Of a DNA stretch of 19,009 nt, positions 1 through 7,819 are shown piece after piece; the first letter of the stretch is position 1, and the number at the start of each line of letters is the position of its first letter. The position numbers and the translations under genes were made by a program. Source of the stretch: an uncultured Anaerotignum sp. (GTDB taxonomy: Bacteria; Bacillota; Clostridia; Lachnospirales; Anaerotignaceae); assembly GCF_905212195.1 (NCBI RefSeq), contig NZ_CAJMDQ010000054.1, forward strand, positions 1-19,009, read 5' to 3'. The notes beneath the pieces are model-generated. The model was given only the letters and a program-made list of their open reading frames with translations, was not told the origin of the DNA and did not search any database.

Positions 1-459
1 AACAACTGCGGCTGTGACAATGGTGACGCTTCCATGGGCGCACCCATTGCCGTTAATGTCACATTAGGTCTGTTCACAATCATCAAACTGTTCCGTACCG
101 TAAATATGCTGGTACACAGCTTTGGTAACTGCGTACCTGAACCTTGCAGCATTTCCACAAACGGAGATGTAGATCCTTGCCGTAACTTCGACCGGGTACC
201 TTTCCCTCTGGATCTGTTCTCTCCTTCCACACAGCCCCACTCCTGCTGCGGTTTCGGTGACACATACGGCTCCGCAAGCTGTCGGGAAGAATGCAGCTGC
301 AATGACAGCTGTGATTCCGGCTGTGGTTCCAACGCCCGCAGTGGCTGCGGTAATTCCTGCGGCAACACCTGCGGCTCTAACTCCTGCGGCTCCAATTCCT
401 GCGGCAGCAACCGCAACTCTAATTCCTGCGGCAACAGCAATAATTGCTGCAGAAGATAA
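1..459 (+). CDS. Cys/Gly/Asn/Ser-rich protein, 5' end outside window (possible spore-coat-related protein)
   Basis: The frame is open from base 1, so the N-terminus lies outside the window; 152 codons are visible. The first visible residues are NNCGCDNGDAS. A hydrophobic, regular segment follows (AVNVTLGLFTIIKLFRTVNM), then a Cys/Pro/Asp part (NCVPEPC, DPCRNFDRVPFPLDLFSPS). The tail from about residue 85 is built of CGNS/CGSN-type repeats and ends in NCCRR. The order 'VTLGLFTIIKLFR...C-P...DPC..F....FP.D.F.P' resembles small Cys-containing proteins that I associate with clostridial spore coats, but this is from memory and no named domain is certain. The many cysteines could serve disulfide cross-linking or metal binding. 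A strong bidirectional terminator follows at 507-540. The coding frame is certain; the function is not. Confidence 0.6.
   Translation, partial: NNCGCDNGDASMGAPIAVNVTLGLFTIIKLFRTVNMLVHSFGNCVPEPCSISTNGDVDPCRNFDRVPFPLDLFSPSTQPHSCCGFGDTYGSASCREECSCNDSCDSGCGSNARSGCGNSCGNTCGSNSCGSNSCGSNRNSNSCGNSNNCCRR
346..441 (+). repeat. Degenerate tandem repeat encoding CG(S)N(S/T) units
   Basis: Six short units begin with TGC GGY at 346, 358, 370, 385, 400 and 427. They encode CGNS, CGNT, CGSNS, CGSNS, CGSN and CGNS. The nucleotide repeat is imperfect (AAY and TCY/AGC codons alternate) while the peptide pattern is kept. This suggests an older expansion maintained at the protein level. Confidence 0.7.
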
Positions 460-506
460 CACACATCCACACAATAAAACCTCCCCCTCATTGATATCAT
501 AACAAA

Positions 507-540
507 AAGCCGCCAAACCTCTTGGTTTGACGGCTTTTTT
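507..540. terminator. Bidirectional rho-independent terminator
   Basis: A 13-bp stem with one mismatch has arms AAGCCGCCAAACC and GGTTTGACGGCTT and a TCTT loop (507-536). It is followed by T's on the plus strand and preceded by A's at 504-508, which give a T-run on the minus strand. It lies between the convergent Cys-rich gene and luxS and can serve both. Confidence 0.9.
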
Positions 541-546
541 CCTTGA

Positions 547-1032
547 TTATCCCTGCTGTCTGGGATAAACCATATTTTCTTCTTTGATCTGTTCCAGCAC
601 TTCTTCCAGGAACTTTCTGCATTCGATTTTTGTAATTTCCAGATTATGATCCAGATAATTGCCGCACATTTCCGCTTTTGCCGCAGGAATTTCACCTGTA
701 AATTCAGCCATATAGCGGTATGCGTCTGCCATGATTGGCGCAACATCCTTGGATTCCAGATCGCCTTTAAAAATCACATACATCCCTGTACGGCATCCCA
801 TGGGGCCTACATAGATGGTCTTATCTGCCCACTGGTCATGTCCGCGGAAAAATGTTGCCATCAGATGTTCAATGGTATGCATCACAGAAGTATCCATAAC
901 CATTTCACGGTTAGGCTCTTTCATTCTTACGTCGAATGTGGTCAGTACACCATCACCCACGGTATCTTTTCTGGAAACATAAATCCCTCTTAACAAACGA
1001 TTATGGTCAATGCCAAAACTTGTAACGTCCAT
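547..1032 (-). CDS. luxS: S-ribosylhomocysteine lyase LuxS
   Basis: LuxS cleaves S-ribosylhomocysteine to homocysteine and DPD, the precursor of autoinducer-2, in the activated methyl cycle of the cytosol. The 161-residue product has the family's usual size. It shows the metal site HTIEH (residues 52-56, with catalytic Glu55), the conserved GPMGC cysteine at 80 and the third metal ligand in MCGNYLDH (Cys123). The reading frame extends upstream to 1263, but the ATG at 1032 is chosen: MDVTSFGIDHNRLLRG is the usual LuxS beginning, GCGAGG sits at good distance before it, and a promoter lies at 1070-1098 inside the longer frame. The gene stands alone between its own promoter and the terminator at 507-540. 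No pfs or methionine-cycle gene is adjacent. Confidence 0.97.
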   Translation of the reverse strand: MDVTSFGIDHNRLLRGIYVSRKDTVGDGVLTTFDVRMKEPNREMVMDTSVMHTIEHLMATFFRGHDQWADKTIYVGPMGCRTGMYVIFKGDLESKDVAPIMADAYRYMAEFTGEIPAAKAEMCGNYLDHNLEITKIECRKFLEEVLEQIKEENMVYPRQQG

Positions 1033-1069
1033 AATGATCCTCGCTTTCTGTACTCTGTTCTGTTTCCCT

Positions 1070-1098
1070 ATTGTATCTTTTTTTGACAGAAAAAGCAA
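1070..1098 (-). promoter_or_regulatory. luxS promoter, sigma-A type
   Basis: On the minus strand, -35 TTGCTT (1098-1093) and -10 TACAAT (1075-1070) are separated by exactly 17 bases. The leader would be only about 30 nucleotides, too short for a riboswitch. The -35 box lies in one arm of the inverted repeat 1090-1131. Confidence 0.75.
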
Positions 1099-1131
1099 TA
1101 GCGCACGCCTTTGGAAAAAACATTGCTTTTT
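1090..1131. promoter_or_regulatory. 10-bp inverted repeat spanning the divergent -35 boxes
   Basis: AAAAAGCAAT (1090-1099) and ATTGCTTTTT (1122-1131) are perfect inverted copies 22 bases apart. Each arm contains the -35 hexamer TTGCTT of one of the two divergent promoters. The symmetry could simply reflect two similar promoters back to back, or it could be a shared operator. Confidence 0.5.
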
Positions 1132-1151
1132 ATACCGTAAACCGTTATAAT
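1123..1151 (+). promoter_or_regulatory. Promoter of the HD-domain gene, sigma-A type
   Basis: -35 TTGCTT (1123-1128) and a perfect -10 TATAAT (1146-1151) have a 17-base spacer. The start codon of the HD-domain gene at 1193 follows with a purine-rich ribosome binding site (AAGGAAAGAGGGAAAG). Confidence 0.85.
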
Positions 1152-1192
1152 GTATAAAAATAGAAACATCACCAAGGAAAGAGGGAAAGATT

Positions 1193-1753
1193 ATGGCAAA
1201 AGAACTGACAAGAGATGAAGCATTTGCATTATTAAAGGAATATAACAAAGAACCTTTCCACATTCAGCACGGCGAAACCGTAGAATGTGTTATGCGCTAT
1301 TTTGCACAGGAACTGGGCTATGGCGATGATGTAGAATTCTGGGGTATGGTAGGTCTGCTCCACGACCTGGATTTCGAACTTTACCCTGAACAGCACTGCA
1401 TCAAATGCCAGGAAATCATGAGAGATCTGGATCTGGATGAAAAACTTATCCACGCTGTTGCCAGCCATGGCTATGGTATCTGCTCCGATGTAGAACCCGT
1501 TCACGAAATGGAAAAAGTGCTCTTTGCTACAGACGAACTGACAGGGCTTATTGGTGCTGCTGCATTGATGCGTCCTTCTAAGAGCGTACAGGATATGGAA
1601 CTGAAATCCCTGAAAAAGAAATTCAAAGACAAATCCTTCGCTGCTGGCTGTGACCGTGACATTATCCGCCGTGGTGCAGAACAGCTTGGCTGGGAACTGG
1701 ATGATCTGCTGAACCGTACATTGCAGGCAATGAAATCCAACCCCAATTACTAA
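1193..1753 (+). CDS. HD-domain phosphohydrolase-like protein
   Basis: This is a 186-residue cytosolic protein of the HD superfamily of metal-dependent phosphohydrolases. An early histidine region (HIQHGETVE, His26) is followed by the signature LLHDLDFE with the His57-Asp58 pair, then further His residues (His68, SHGYG His92) and a late Asp in LFATDELTGLI (Asp114). That spacing fits the H...HD...D metal-ligand pattern. Small stand-alone HD proteins of this kind are common in Clostridia, and their substrates are mostly unknown. No GGDEF, PAS or nucleotidyltransferase domain is attached. The gene is monocistronic: its own promoter is at 1123-1151 and a strong terminator follows directly. It is divergent from luxS and may share regulation with it through the repeat between them. 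The fold assignment is firm; the substrate is unassigned. Confidence 0.85.
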   Translation: MAKELTRDEAFALLKEYNKEPFHIQHGETVECVMRYFAQELGYGDDVEFWGMVGLLHDLDFELYPEQHCIKCQEIMRDLDLDEKLIHAVASHGYGICSDVEPVHEMEKVLFATDELTGLIGAAALMRPSKSVQDMELKSLKKKFKDKSFAAGCDRDIIRRGAEQLGWELDDLLNRTLQAMKSNPNY

Positions 1754-1762
1754 AGCATAAAA

Positions 1763-1797
1763 AGGCTGGAATCTTTTATGATTCCAGCCTCTTTTTT
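1763..1797. terminator. Bidirectional rho-independent terminator
   Basis: A perfect 11-bp stem AGGCTGGAATC / GATTCCAGCCT (1763-1790) with loop TTTTAT is followed by CTTTTTT on the plus strand and by TTTTT on the minus strand. It ends the HD-domain gene and, in the other direction, sbcC, whose stop codon lies at 1796-1798. Confidence 0.92.
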
Positions 1798-4700
1798 ATA
1801 CTTCCAAAGAAACGGTGCTGCCTCTGCTGCTCTTTTTCACAATCAGTTTCTTTTCAATGCTTTCCTTCAATTCTGTTACATGGGAAATAATACCCACCAT
1901 ACGGTCTCCGTAAGAAAGCTGCTGTAAAATACGTACCGCCTGTTCTCTGGATTCTTCATCCAATGCGCCAAAACCTTCGTCAATAAACATGGCTTTGATT
2001 TCCACGCCGCCGGCTGTTTGCTGAATCAAGTCAGACAGACCCAACGCCAGACTCAAAGAAGCCTTGAAAGCTTCACCGCCGGAAAGAGACTTAACACCTC
2101 TTGCCTTGCCTGTGAAATAGTCCATGACTTCCAATTCCAAGCCAGATTGAGAACGCTTATTGGCTGCCACTTCCGCACGACGCAAATGATACCGTCCATT
2201 GGTCATTTCCGCAAAACGCAAGTTGGCTGCCGCCAGAATCCGGTCAAAATAGAATCCCTGCACAAACTGTTCAAAGGCAATCTTATCTTTCTGTGCCAAT
2301 TCCCCGTTGGCTGTCTTAGACAATTCTACAATAGGAAGATAATCCTTTTCTGCTTTCTTCCATGCCTGCAATTCCTTCCATGCGCTTTCTGCTGCCTTTT
2401 TTCGGGTCTGCCACAGTGCTTTCTGTTCCTGTACTTTGTTCTGGAGTTCTTCTTTTTCTACACCCAGGCGTTCCATTCTTTCTTCCAGTTCTGTCAAATC
2501 CTGATAAGTTTTGCCTGCTGCTTCTGTTTGTTTATTCTCCAAGTTTTGTTTACTTGTCTGCAATGCCACAAAATACGCCCGGTTTTTCTCTTCCGCCTGT
2601 TCCAGAATTTCTCTGGAAACAAGGGCATTTGCAAAATCCGCTTTATCTTTGAATTGCTGTTCTTCCAATGTTTTCAGGAAAGCTTCTTTTGCCTGTTCCT
2701 TCGCATCGCAGCTTTCTTTGAAATTATCTCCTGTCTGCTGCAAAAGAGCCTGGGTACTTGCCAATGCTTTTTCTGCCTGCTGCTTTTTGTTTGCCGCATC
2801 CTGCAGCGCTTCTTCTTTTTCCTTGATGGCAGCACAAAGCTTTTTCCATTCAGCTTGGGCTTCTGCCAAAGTACCTTCGCCAATACGCTGTACTAATTGG
2901 TTGAATTCCCCTTTCTTCTGACTCAATGCGCTTTCCTGCTGACGCAGTAATGTGTCTGTTTTATCTAAAGAATTCTGCAAGTTCTGCTGTTCTTCTCTTG
3001 CTTTTTCCAGTTCATCAGGAACTTTCAGCAGGTCTTTCTCCTGTTTTTTCGTTTCTTTCAAATCGGTATCCAGCTTACTTTCTTCTGTTTGCAAAGAAAC
3101 TGCCAGTTCCTGCATTTGAGAAGGTTTTTCCAATCCCAGTTTTTTCAGGCCATTTCTCACATTATCCCGAAAATGTTCCAGAGAAATGCTTTTTTCTCCG
3201 CTTTGTTTGGAAAGTGTTTCTGTCTTTTCACGCTCTGTTTTTTCCACTTCTCGCAGTCGATTCCATTCTGCCTGGGTAGGCGCTTTGGCAGGACGCACAG
3301 CCTTTGCCGGATGATGCACAGAACCGCAGACGGGACAAGGCATGCCTTCTGTCAGCGTTTCCGCCAGAATGCCAGCTTGAGCATCCAGATAATCTCTCTC
3401 CGCCTGATCTGCCACGGCTTTTGCCTGTTCCCATTTTTCTTTCGCTGCCTGATAATCTGACTGAATTTTTTCCAGGTCTTTCTTTACTTTCAGACCATCC
3501 TGAACAGCATCTCTGGTTTCTTTCAGCAATTCTTTCTGTTCCTGCAAACGAGTTTTCGCCTGCTCCAGCGCTGACAAACGCTGCTGAATAACAGGAAGCT
3601 GGCTTTCCTGCTGGCGCAAATCTTCCAGACGTTTTTCCAAAGTGGTCTGATTTGCCTCCAGCTTTTCTTTTTGCGCTGTTGTTTTTTGGATTTCTGTCTG
3701 CTGATTGGTGATGTCTCTCGCTGCCTGTTCTTTCGCTTCAAAATCCTTCAAGCGATCTTCTTTTTTGGCCGCTTCCGCCCGATCATTTTCCAGCTGTCCA
3801 CGCAAGGGTTCCAGCGCATTTTCCTGTTCTATTCTGTTTTGGAGTTCTTCTTTTTCTTTCTGTTCCTGACCCTGCAGTTCCTTCAACCGCAATTCCAGAC
3901 GATCTGCCGCGTCTTTTTTCTGCTTCCAGTCCACTGCTTTGGGCTGTACATAGTCAACGGCACGACGCTGTTTCTGGAGTTCTTCTTTTTTCGCAAGCTG
4001 TGTGGATTCTTCCTCCAAAAGCATTTGATGATCTTTTCTTGCTTTTTCCAAAGCATCCAACAGGTGGTTGGTGTTTTCCCCATCTGCCTTTTTTGCGGCA
4101 ATTTTCAGACGTTCTTCTTCTTTTACGGCAATTTCTTTTTCCTGCTGAAGCCAGATGTTTTCCGCTTTTTCATATTTCGCTTCCGCTTCTGTCAAAAACT
4201 GCTCTGCTCTTTGGAGCAGTATATTTTCGTCCGTTTCTTCAATGCCGCACTGAGAAAGATATGTCAAAAGCCGCTTACCGCTGTCCTCAAAGGCTGTGCG
4301 GTTTTCTTTTTCCAATTCTTTCAGTTTTTTCTGGAATGCCAGATAAAAATCTGTATGGAATACCCGACGGAAAATGGCACCGCGTTCCACACTGTCCGCA
4401 TAAAGGAGTTTCAAGAATTCCCCCTGGGCAATCATAGCAATCTGTTTGAATTGCTTTGCGTCAATGCCCAGCAGTGTTTCTGCCGCTTTTTTTACTTTTT
4501 CCGCACCAGACACGACACTGCCATCAGGATACCAAAGGGTTGCATCTGCCGTTTCTTTTGTGGTGCCTTCGCCGGATTTTTTAGGGCGCAGATAAGCAGG
4601 GTTTCGCAGAATACGATAGGTTTCCCCGCGATGGGAGAAAGTTAAGTCCACAAAGGTTTTTGTAGACGGAGAAGCAAAGTCACTGCGCAGGCTGTCTACC

Positions 4701-4885
4701 TCACGGTTGGAGCCGCTGACTTCTCCGAAAAGAGCAAAACAAATGGCGTCAAACAATGTTGTTTTTCCGGCGCCAGTGTCCCCTGTAATGAGGAAGATCC
4801 CCTGTTCTCCCAATTTTGAAAGAGGAATCTGCACACTTCCCGCATAAGGGCCAAAGGCGGAAACAGTAATTTCCAATGGTTTCAT
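1796..4885 (-). CDS. sbcC: SbcC, ATPase subunit of the SbcCD nuclease (Rad50-like)
   Basis: SbcC is the SMC-like ATPase that, with SbcD, opens and trims DNA hairpins, double-strand ends and protein-blocked ends. The 1029-residue product has an N-terminal ATPase half with Walker A GDTGAGKT (35-42) and Q-loop QGEF (154-157). A long coiled coil rich in Glu, Lys and Gln is interrupted by the zinc hook CPVC (517-520, CPVCGSVHHP). A second coiled arm leads to the C-terminal half with signature SGGEAF (935-940) and Walker B FIDEGFGALD (about 967-976). Length and domain order match the family. The start ATG overlaps the sbcD stop (ATGA) and has GGGAGGTG upstream inside sbcD, so the two genes are translationally coupled. 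No broken motif is seen. Confidence 0.97.
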   Translation of the reverse strand: MKPLEITVSAFGPYAGSVQIPLSKLGEQGIFLITGDTGAGKTTLFDAICFALFGEVSGSNREVDSLRSDFASPSTKTFVDLTFSHRGETYRILRNPAYLRPKKSGEGTTKETADATLWYPDGSVVSGAEKVKKAAETLLGIDAKQFKQIAMIAQGEFLKLLYADSVERGAIFRRVFHTDFYLAFQKKLKELEKENRTAFEDSGKRLLTYLSQCGIEETDENILLQRAEQFLTEAEAKYEKAENIWLQQEKEIAVKEEERLKIAAKKADGENTNHLLDALEKARKDHQMLLEEESTQLAKKEELQKQRRAVDYVQPKAVDWKQKKDAADRLELRLKELQGQEQKEKEELQNRIEQENALEPLRGQLENDRAEAAKKEDRLKDFEAKEQAARDITNQQTEIQKTTAQKEKLEANQTTLEKRLEDLRQQESQLPVIQQRLSALEQAKTRLQEQKELLKETRDAVQDGLKVKKDLEKIQSDYQAAKEKWEQAKAVADQAERDYLDAQAGILAETLTEGMPCPVCGSVHHPAKAVRPAKAPTQAEWNRLREVEKTEREKTETLSKQSGEKSISLEHFRDNVRNGLKKLGLEKPSQMQELAVSLQTEESKLDTDLKETKKQEKDLLKVPDELEKAREEQQNLQNSLDKTDTLLRQQESALSQKKGEFNQLVQRIGEGTLAEAQAEWKKLCAAIKEKEEALQDAANKKQQAEKALASTQALLQQTGDNFKESCDAKEQAKEAFLKTLEEQQFKDKADFANALVSREILEQAEEKNRAYFVALQTSKQNLENKQTEAAGKTYQDLTELEERMERLGVEKEELQNKVQEQKALWQTRKKAAESAWKELQAWKKAEKDYLPIVELSKTANGELAQKDKIAFEQFVQGFYFDRILAAANLRFAEMTNGRYHLRRAEVAANKRSQSGLELEVMDYFTGKARGVKSLSGGEAFKASLSLALGLSDLIQQTAGGVEIKAMFIDEGFGALDEESREQAVRILQQLSYGDRMVGIISHVTELKESIEKKLIVKKSSRGSTVSLEV

Positions 4886-6021
4886 TCTTCAACACCTCCC
4901 AAATCCTGCCAGATTTTTTCCACAAGGGCTTTTTGCGCCTGACTCATTTCATGGTCATTCTGTTTTTCAAAGAAACCAGCGAAAAGCGCAGGCCCGGAAA
5001 GCTGTTCCTGATCCATCTGCAAAGAAAAATCCTGCTGTCTTTCCCCACGCTGTGCCATTTCCAATGTCATCAGGTTGGGATAATATACACGCAGTCTTCC
5101 CACAGGGTCATAGACTGCCCCTTCGTCTGTCAAAATTGCCCGCACATAATCTTCTGAGCCGCCCGCTTCCTCTGCCGCTTCCAAAAGATCAGCCAATGTT
5201 CCTTTGATTTCACGCAAAGGATGTAAAGGTTCTAAAGGAAGAAATTCTGTGGTGATATTCCCTTTTTCCTGTATTTCCACAAGAGTCACGCCCTTTTTCT
5301 GGCGCAGTTCAGAAAAGGAATATTTCAAGGGTGAGCCGCCATAGCGGATGGTGTCCCGTCCGATGCGCTGAGGGCTATGGAGATGCCCCAAGGCCACATA
5401 GTCAAAGTCAAAGAACAGGCTGGCATCCATTTCATCTACACCGCCCAGTGTCTTTGTTTCAGAATCGCTTTCTTCTGCCGTTCCTTTCCATGTGACAAAC
5501 TGGTGTGCCAAAAGCACATTGCGCTTTGCGGTGTCTATATCCACTGTTTCCAAAGCCCATTTCACAGCTTCCGCATAAGTCAGGCTTTCGCCACCCTCCC
5601 GAAAAGCGGAAACTATGGCAGGTTTCAAAAAAGGAAGCAGGTAAAAATGGATTTCTCCAAAAGCATCCTCCTTGCAAACGTGATACAGCTTGCCATCAAA
5701 AGCACCGCAGATATGCAGATTTTGCTGCTGCAAAATGCGGCTGCCGAAGTCCACACGTCCAGCGGAATCATGGTTGCCGGAAATGGCATAAACCGCAATG
5801 CCCATCTGCTGCATTCTGGTTAAGAATTCGTCCAAAAGCTGCACCGCTTCCACAGGGGGAATGGGTTTATCGTACAAATCACCGCTAAGCAAAATGCCAT
5901 CCGGCTGATACTTTTCTGCTAAAGCGCAGACCTGCTCCAACACATACCGTTGATCCGGCAGCATGGAAAAGGCATAGACACGTTTGCCCAAATGCAGGTC
6001 ACTTAAATGAAATAACTTCAT
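4882..6021 (-). CDS. sbcD: SbcD, nuclease subunit of the SbcCD complex (Mre11-like)
   Basis: SbcD is the Mn-dependent exonuclease/endonuclease partner of SbcC in double-strand-break and hairpin processing. The 379 residues start with MKLFHLSDLHLGK, which gives the first phosphoesterase motif (Asp8, His10). The metallophosphatase motifs follow in order: SGDLYD (46-51), GNHD (82-85), AHQ (172-174) and GHLH (212-215). The C-terminal part fits the SbcD capping region that contacts the coiled coil of SbcC. The ATG at 6021 has AAAGGAG about nine bases upstream. The gene is first in a two-gene operon with sbcC. The transcript from the dehydrogenase gene upstream should end at the hairpin 6054-6083. 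No convincing promoter could be picked out in the 40 bases left before sbcD. Confidence 0.97.
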   Translation of the reverse strand: MKLFHLSDLHLGKRVYAFSMLPDQRYVLEQVCALAEKYQPDGILLSGDLYDKPIPPVEAVQLLDEFLTRMQQMGIAVYAISGNHDSAGRVDFGSRILQQQNLHICGAFDGKLYHVCKEDAFGEIHFYLLPFLKPAIVSAFREGGESLTYAEAVKWALETVDIDTAKRNVLLAHQFVTWKGTAEESDSETKTLGGVDEMDASLFFDFDYVALGHLHSPQRIGRDTIRYGGSPLKYSFSELRQKKGVTLVEIQEKGNITTEFLPLEPLHPLREIKGTLADLLEAAEEAGGSEDYVRAILTDEGAVYDPVGRLRVYYPNLMTLEMAQRGERQQDFSLQMDQEQLSGPALFAGFFEKQNDHEMSQAQKALVEKIWQDLGGVEE

Positions 6022-6053
6022 TTGTCATTTCTCCTTTCTATGAAAATTCTTTC

Positions 6054-6083
6054 AAAAAAGAAAAGCCCGTTTCCACGGGCTTT
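6054..6083 (-). terminator. Rho-independent terminator after the dehydrogenase operon
   Basis: A perfect 9-bp stem AAAGCCCGT / ACGGGCTTT (6062-6083) with loop TTCC is followed on the minus strand by TCTTTTTTG. It separates the five-gene operon from sbcD. Confidence 0.88.
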
Positions 6084-6125
6084 CTGTTTCTGGAAATGCC
6101 CCGAAAGACATACCGTTTTTATTTA

Positions 6126-7184
6126 TCAATCTCTTTCATAAGGTGTGATGACCCATTTGATGCAGCCATCCAGTTTATTTTCGAATACCCGATAGCCTTC
6201 CATGACATCATTCAAAGGCGCACGATGGGTAATCAGGCAGGATGTGTCGATTTTGCCGCACTGAATCATCTTCATGATGTCTTCACAGCAGTTTGCATCC
6301 ACGCCGCCTGTTTTGAATGTCAGGTTTTTGCCATACATCAAATGCAGAGGCAATGCCTGTTCTTTTGCGTACAGTGCAACCAGAACCACAATGGCATTGG
6401 GTCTTGCCACTTTCCATGCCAGCTGGAAAGTATTTTCGCCGCCAGCTACTTCAAAGACACGGTCAGCGCCTCTGCCGTCTGTCAGGCGAAGGACTTCCAC
6501 TTCCACATCCACTTTTGTGGGGTTCAGACAAATATCAGCCAAGCCCTGTTCTTTTGCCAGTGCCATTCTTTCTTCACTTACGTCTACAACAATGACTTTC
6601 GCAGGGCTGTAAAGGCGGATGCTCATAAGGGTGCAAAGACCTGTGGGGCCTGCGCCCAGTACCACAACAGTATCCGCAGGTTTGATTTCGCCGATGCTGG
6701 CAGCCCAATAGCCTGTTGCCAGAATATCACCATTGAACAGTGCCGCTTCATCAGAAACATCATCGGGGATAGGTGTCATGCCGTTATCAGCAATGGGTAC
6801 ACGAACATATTCCGCCTGACAACCGTCAATACGGCAGCCCAGTTCCCAGCCGCCTTCTACACAGTTATTCACATAGCCTCTTTTGCAGAAGAAGCATTCG
6901 CCGCAGAAAGTTTCTACATTTACGGAAACACGGTCGCCTGCTTTGAATTTCTTCACAGCGCTGCCCACTTCCACAACTTCCCCTACAAATTCATGACCCA
7001 GAACGGTATTTTCTTTTGCACGGGGTACAGTGCCATGTTTGATATGTAAGTCACTGGAACAGATTGTGGAACGTGTCACTCTTACAATGGCATCTCTGGG
7101 GTCCTGAATCACAGGAACGGGTCTATCTTCCAGTACTACCTGTCCTTTTCCTTTGTATACAACTGCTTTCATTGTTTTTTCCAT
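6126..7184 (-). CDS. Zinc-dependent medium-chain alcohol/polyol dehydrogenase
   Basis: This is a 352-residue cytosolic oxidoreductase of the medium-chain (MDR) family, which oxidises or reduces an alcohol/carbonyl pair with NAD(P). The catalytic zinc ligands are Cys42 (TICSSDLH), His64 and Glu65 (GHEFVGEV). The four structural-zinc cysteines are at 94, 97, 100 and 108 (CGECFFCKRGYVNNC). The Rossmann motif GAGPTG is at 177-182, and Asp201 at the end of the second strand (VIVVDVSEER) favours NAD over NADP. All key residues are present, so it should be active. It is closest in pattern to the broad threonine/butanediol/formaldehyde-dehydrogenase-like group; the substrate cannot be told. The ATG at 7184 has an AGAGG site; Met5 has none. 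It is last in the operon, 20 bases after the flavoprotein gene, and a terminator follows. Confidence 0.92.
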   Translation of the reverse strand: MEKTMKAVVYKGKGQVVLEDRPVPVIQDPRDAIVRVTRSTICSSDLHIKHGTVPRAKENTVLGHEFVGEVVEVGSAVKKFKAGDRVSVNVETFCGECFFCKRGYVNNCVEGGWELGCRIDGCQAEYVRVPIADNGMTPIPDDVSDEAALFNGDILATGYWAASIGEIKPADTVVVLGAGPTGLCTLMSIRLYSPAKVIVVDVSEERMALAKEQGLADICLNPTKVDVEVEVLRLTDGRGADRVFEVAGGENTFQLAWKVARPNAIVVLVALYAKEQALPLHLMYGKNLTFKTGGVDANCCEDIMKMIQCGKIDTSCLITHRAPLNDVMEGYRVFENKLDGCIKWVITPYERD

Positions 7185-7204
7185 GGTATTTTTCCTCTTT
7201 TCTC

Positions 7205-7795
7205 TTAAAACTCAGCCAGCAAACGGTCAATTTCTTTCTTGGCATCTTCCAGGATTTCTTCCACAGGACGCACGCCTGTATCCAGTCCATCCCCTGCGAC
7301 GCAGTCATAACGAGGGATGCCAAAGAAATCGCACATTGCCCAGATGTAACGGGAACCCATTTCCATAGGATTGTCGTTATAGAATCCGCCTCTGGTGGTC
7401 AGGTAAATGAGCTGATCCGCTTTGCAGGTGCCGAAGCAGCCTGTTTCGTTGCAGCCAAATGTAATGCCTTCCACACAAAGGTTTTCAATATATACTTTCA
7501 ATAAAGCAGGGAAGCTCAAATCCCAAAAAGGTGCAGCAATGACAATCTTGTCCGCTTCCGCAAACTGATGGGCATAACGGAACCGTGGATGGTCGAACTG
7601 TTTATCTGCCAGCAGACGTTCCCGCTGTTCAAAAAATCCATCTGTAAAATAAGATAAAGACTCATCCATGAGGCAAAGTTCTTCGATTTCATAGCCTTCT
7701 TTTTTCCGCAGGCCTTCCAGAAAATGATCTGCCAGTTTCTGTGTTCTGGAGCCTTCTCTGCGGATACAGCAGTTTACAAACAATACCTTTTTCAT
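7205..7795 (-). CDS. Flavodoxin-fold NAD(P)H oxidoreductase (NQO1/AzoR-like)
   Basis: This 196-residue protein has a flavodoxin-like fold of the NAD(P)H quinone reductase/azoreductase type (Flavodoxin_2), which binds FMN or FAD and reduces quinones, azo compounds or other small acceptors. It shows the first beta strand and phosphate-binding loop (KKVLFVNCC followed by REGSRTQK, 3-20), the segment AAPFWDLSFPALLKVYIEN (87-105), which matches the AzoR-type isoalloxazine-binding loop, and a TTRGG turn (133-137). Several cysteines (about 107, 115, 120, 124) lie in the segment CVEGITFGCNETGCFGTC, denser than usual for this family. The start ATG has AAGGAGG. It lies between the ribokinase and dehydrogenase genes, so it may supply or recycle redox equivalents for the same pathway. 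The fold is clear; the substrate is unknown. Confidence 0.85.
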   Translation of the reverse strand: MKKVLFVNCCIRREGSRTQKLADHFLEGLRKKEGYEIEELCLMDESLSYFTDGFFEQRERLLADKQFDHPRFRYAHQFAEADKIVIAAPFWDLSFPALLKVYIENLCVEGITFGCNETGCFGTCKADQLIYLTTRGGFYNDNPMEMGSRYIWAMCDFFGIPRYDCVAGDGLDTGVRPVEEILEDAKKEIDRLLAEF

Positions 7796-7819
7796 TTCGC
7801 TTCCTCCTTCAATCCGATT

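Noticed and set aside
346..441. Short tandem repeats read as a CRISPR array
   Set aside because: The units are 12-15 bases, contiguous and in frame, with no spacers and no cas genes nearby.
64..516. A minus-strand frame of 150 codons antisense to the Cys-rich gene
   Set aside because: Its Ala/Gly/Val-rich translation is the reverse complement of the CGN repeats. It would also run through the terminator stem.
1033..1192. A SAM or SAH riboswitch upstream of luxS
   Set aside because: The predicted luxS leader is only about 30 bases and no multi-helix core is seen.
1033..1263. N-terminal extension of luxS by 77 codons
   Set aside because: It covers the luxS promoter and the start of the divergent gene, and LuxS proteins begin at the MDVTSF-like segment.
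3671..4645. A 324-codon plus-strand open frame inside sbcC
   Set aside because: It is the complement of the coiled-coil and N-terminal part of SbcC. The Phe/Leu-rich translation mimics membrane segments only because Lys/Glu codons read in reverse as Phe/Leu.
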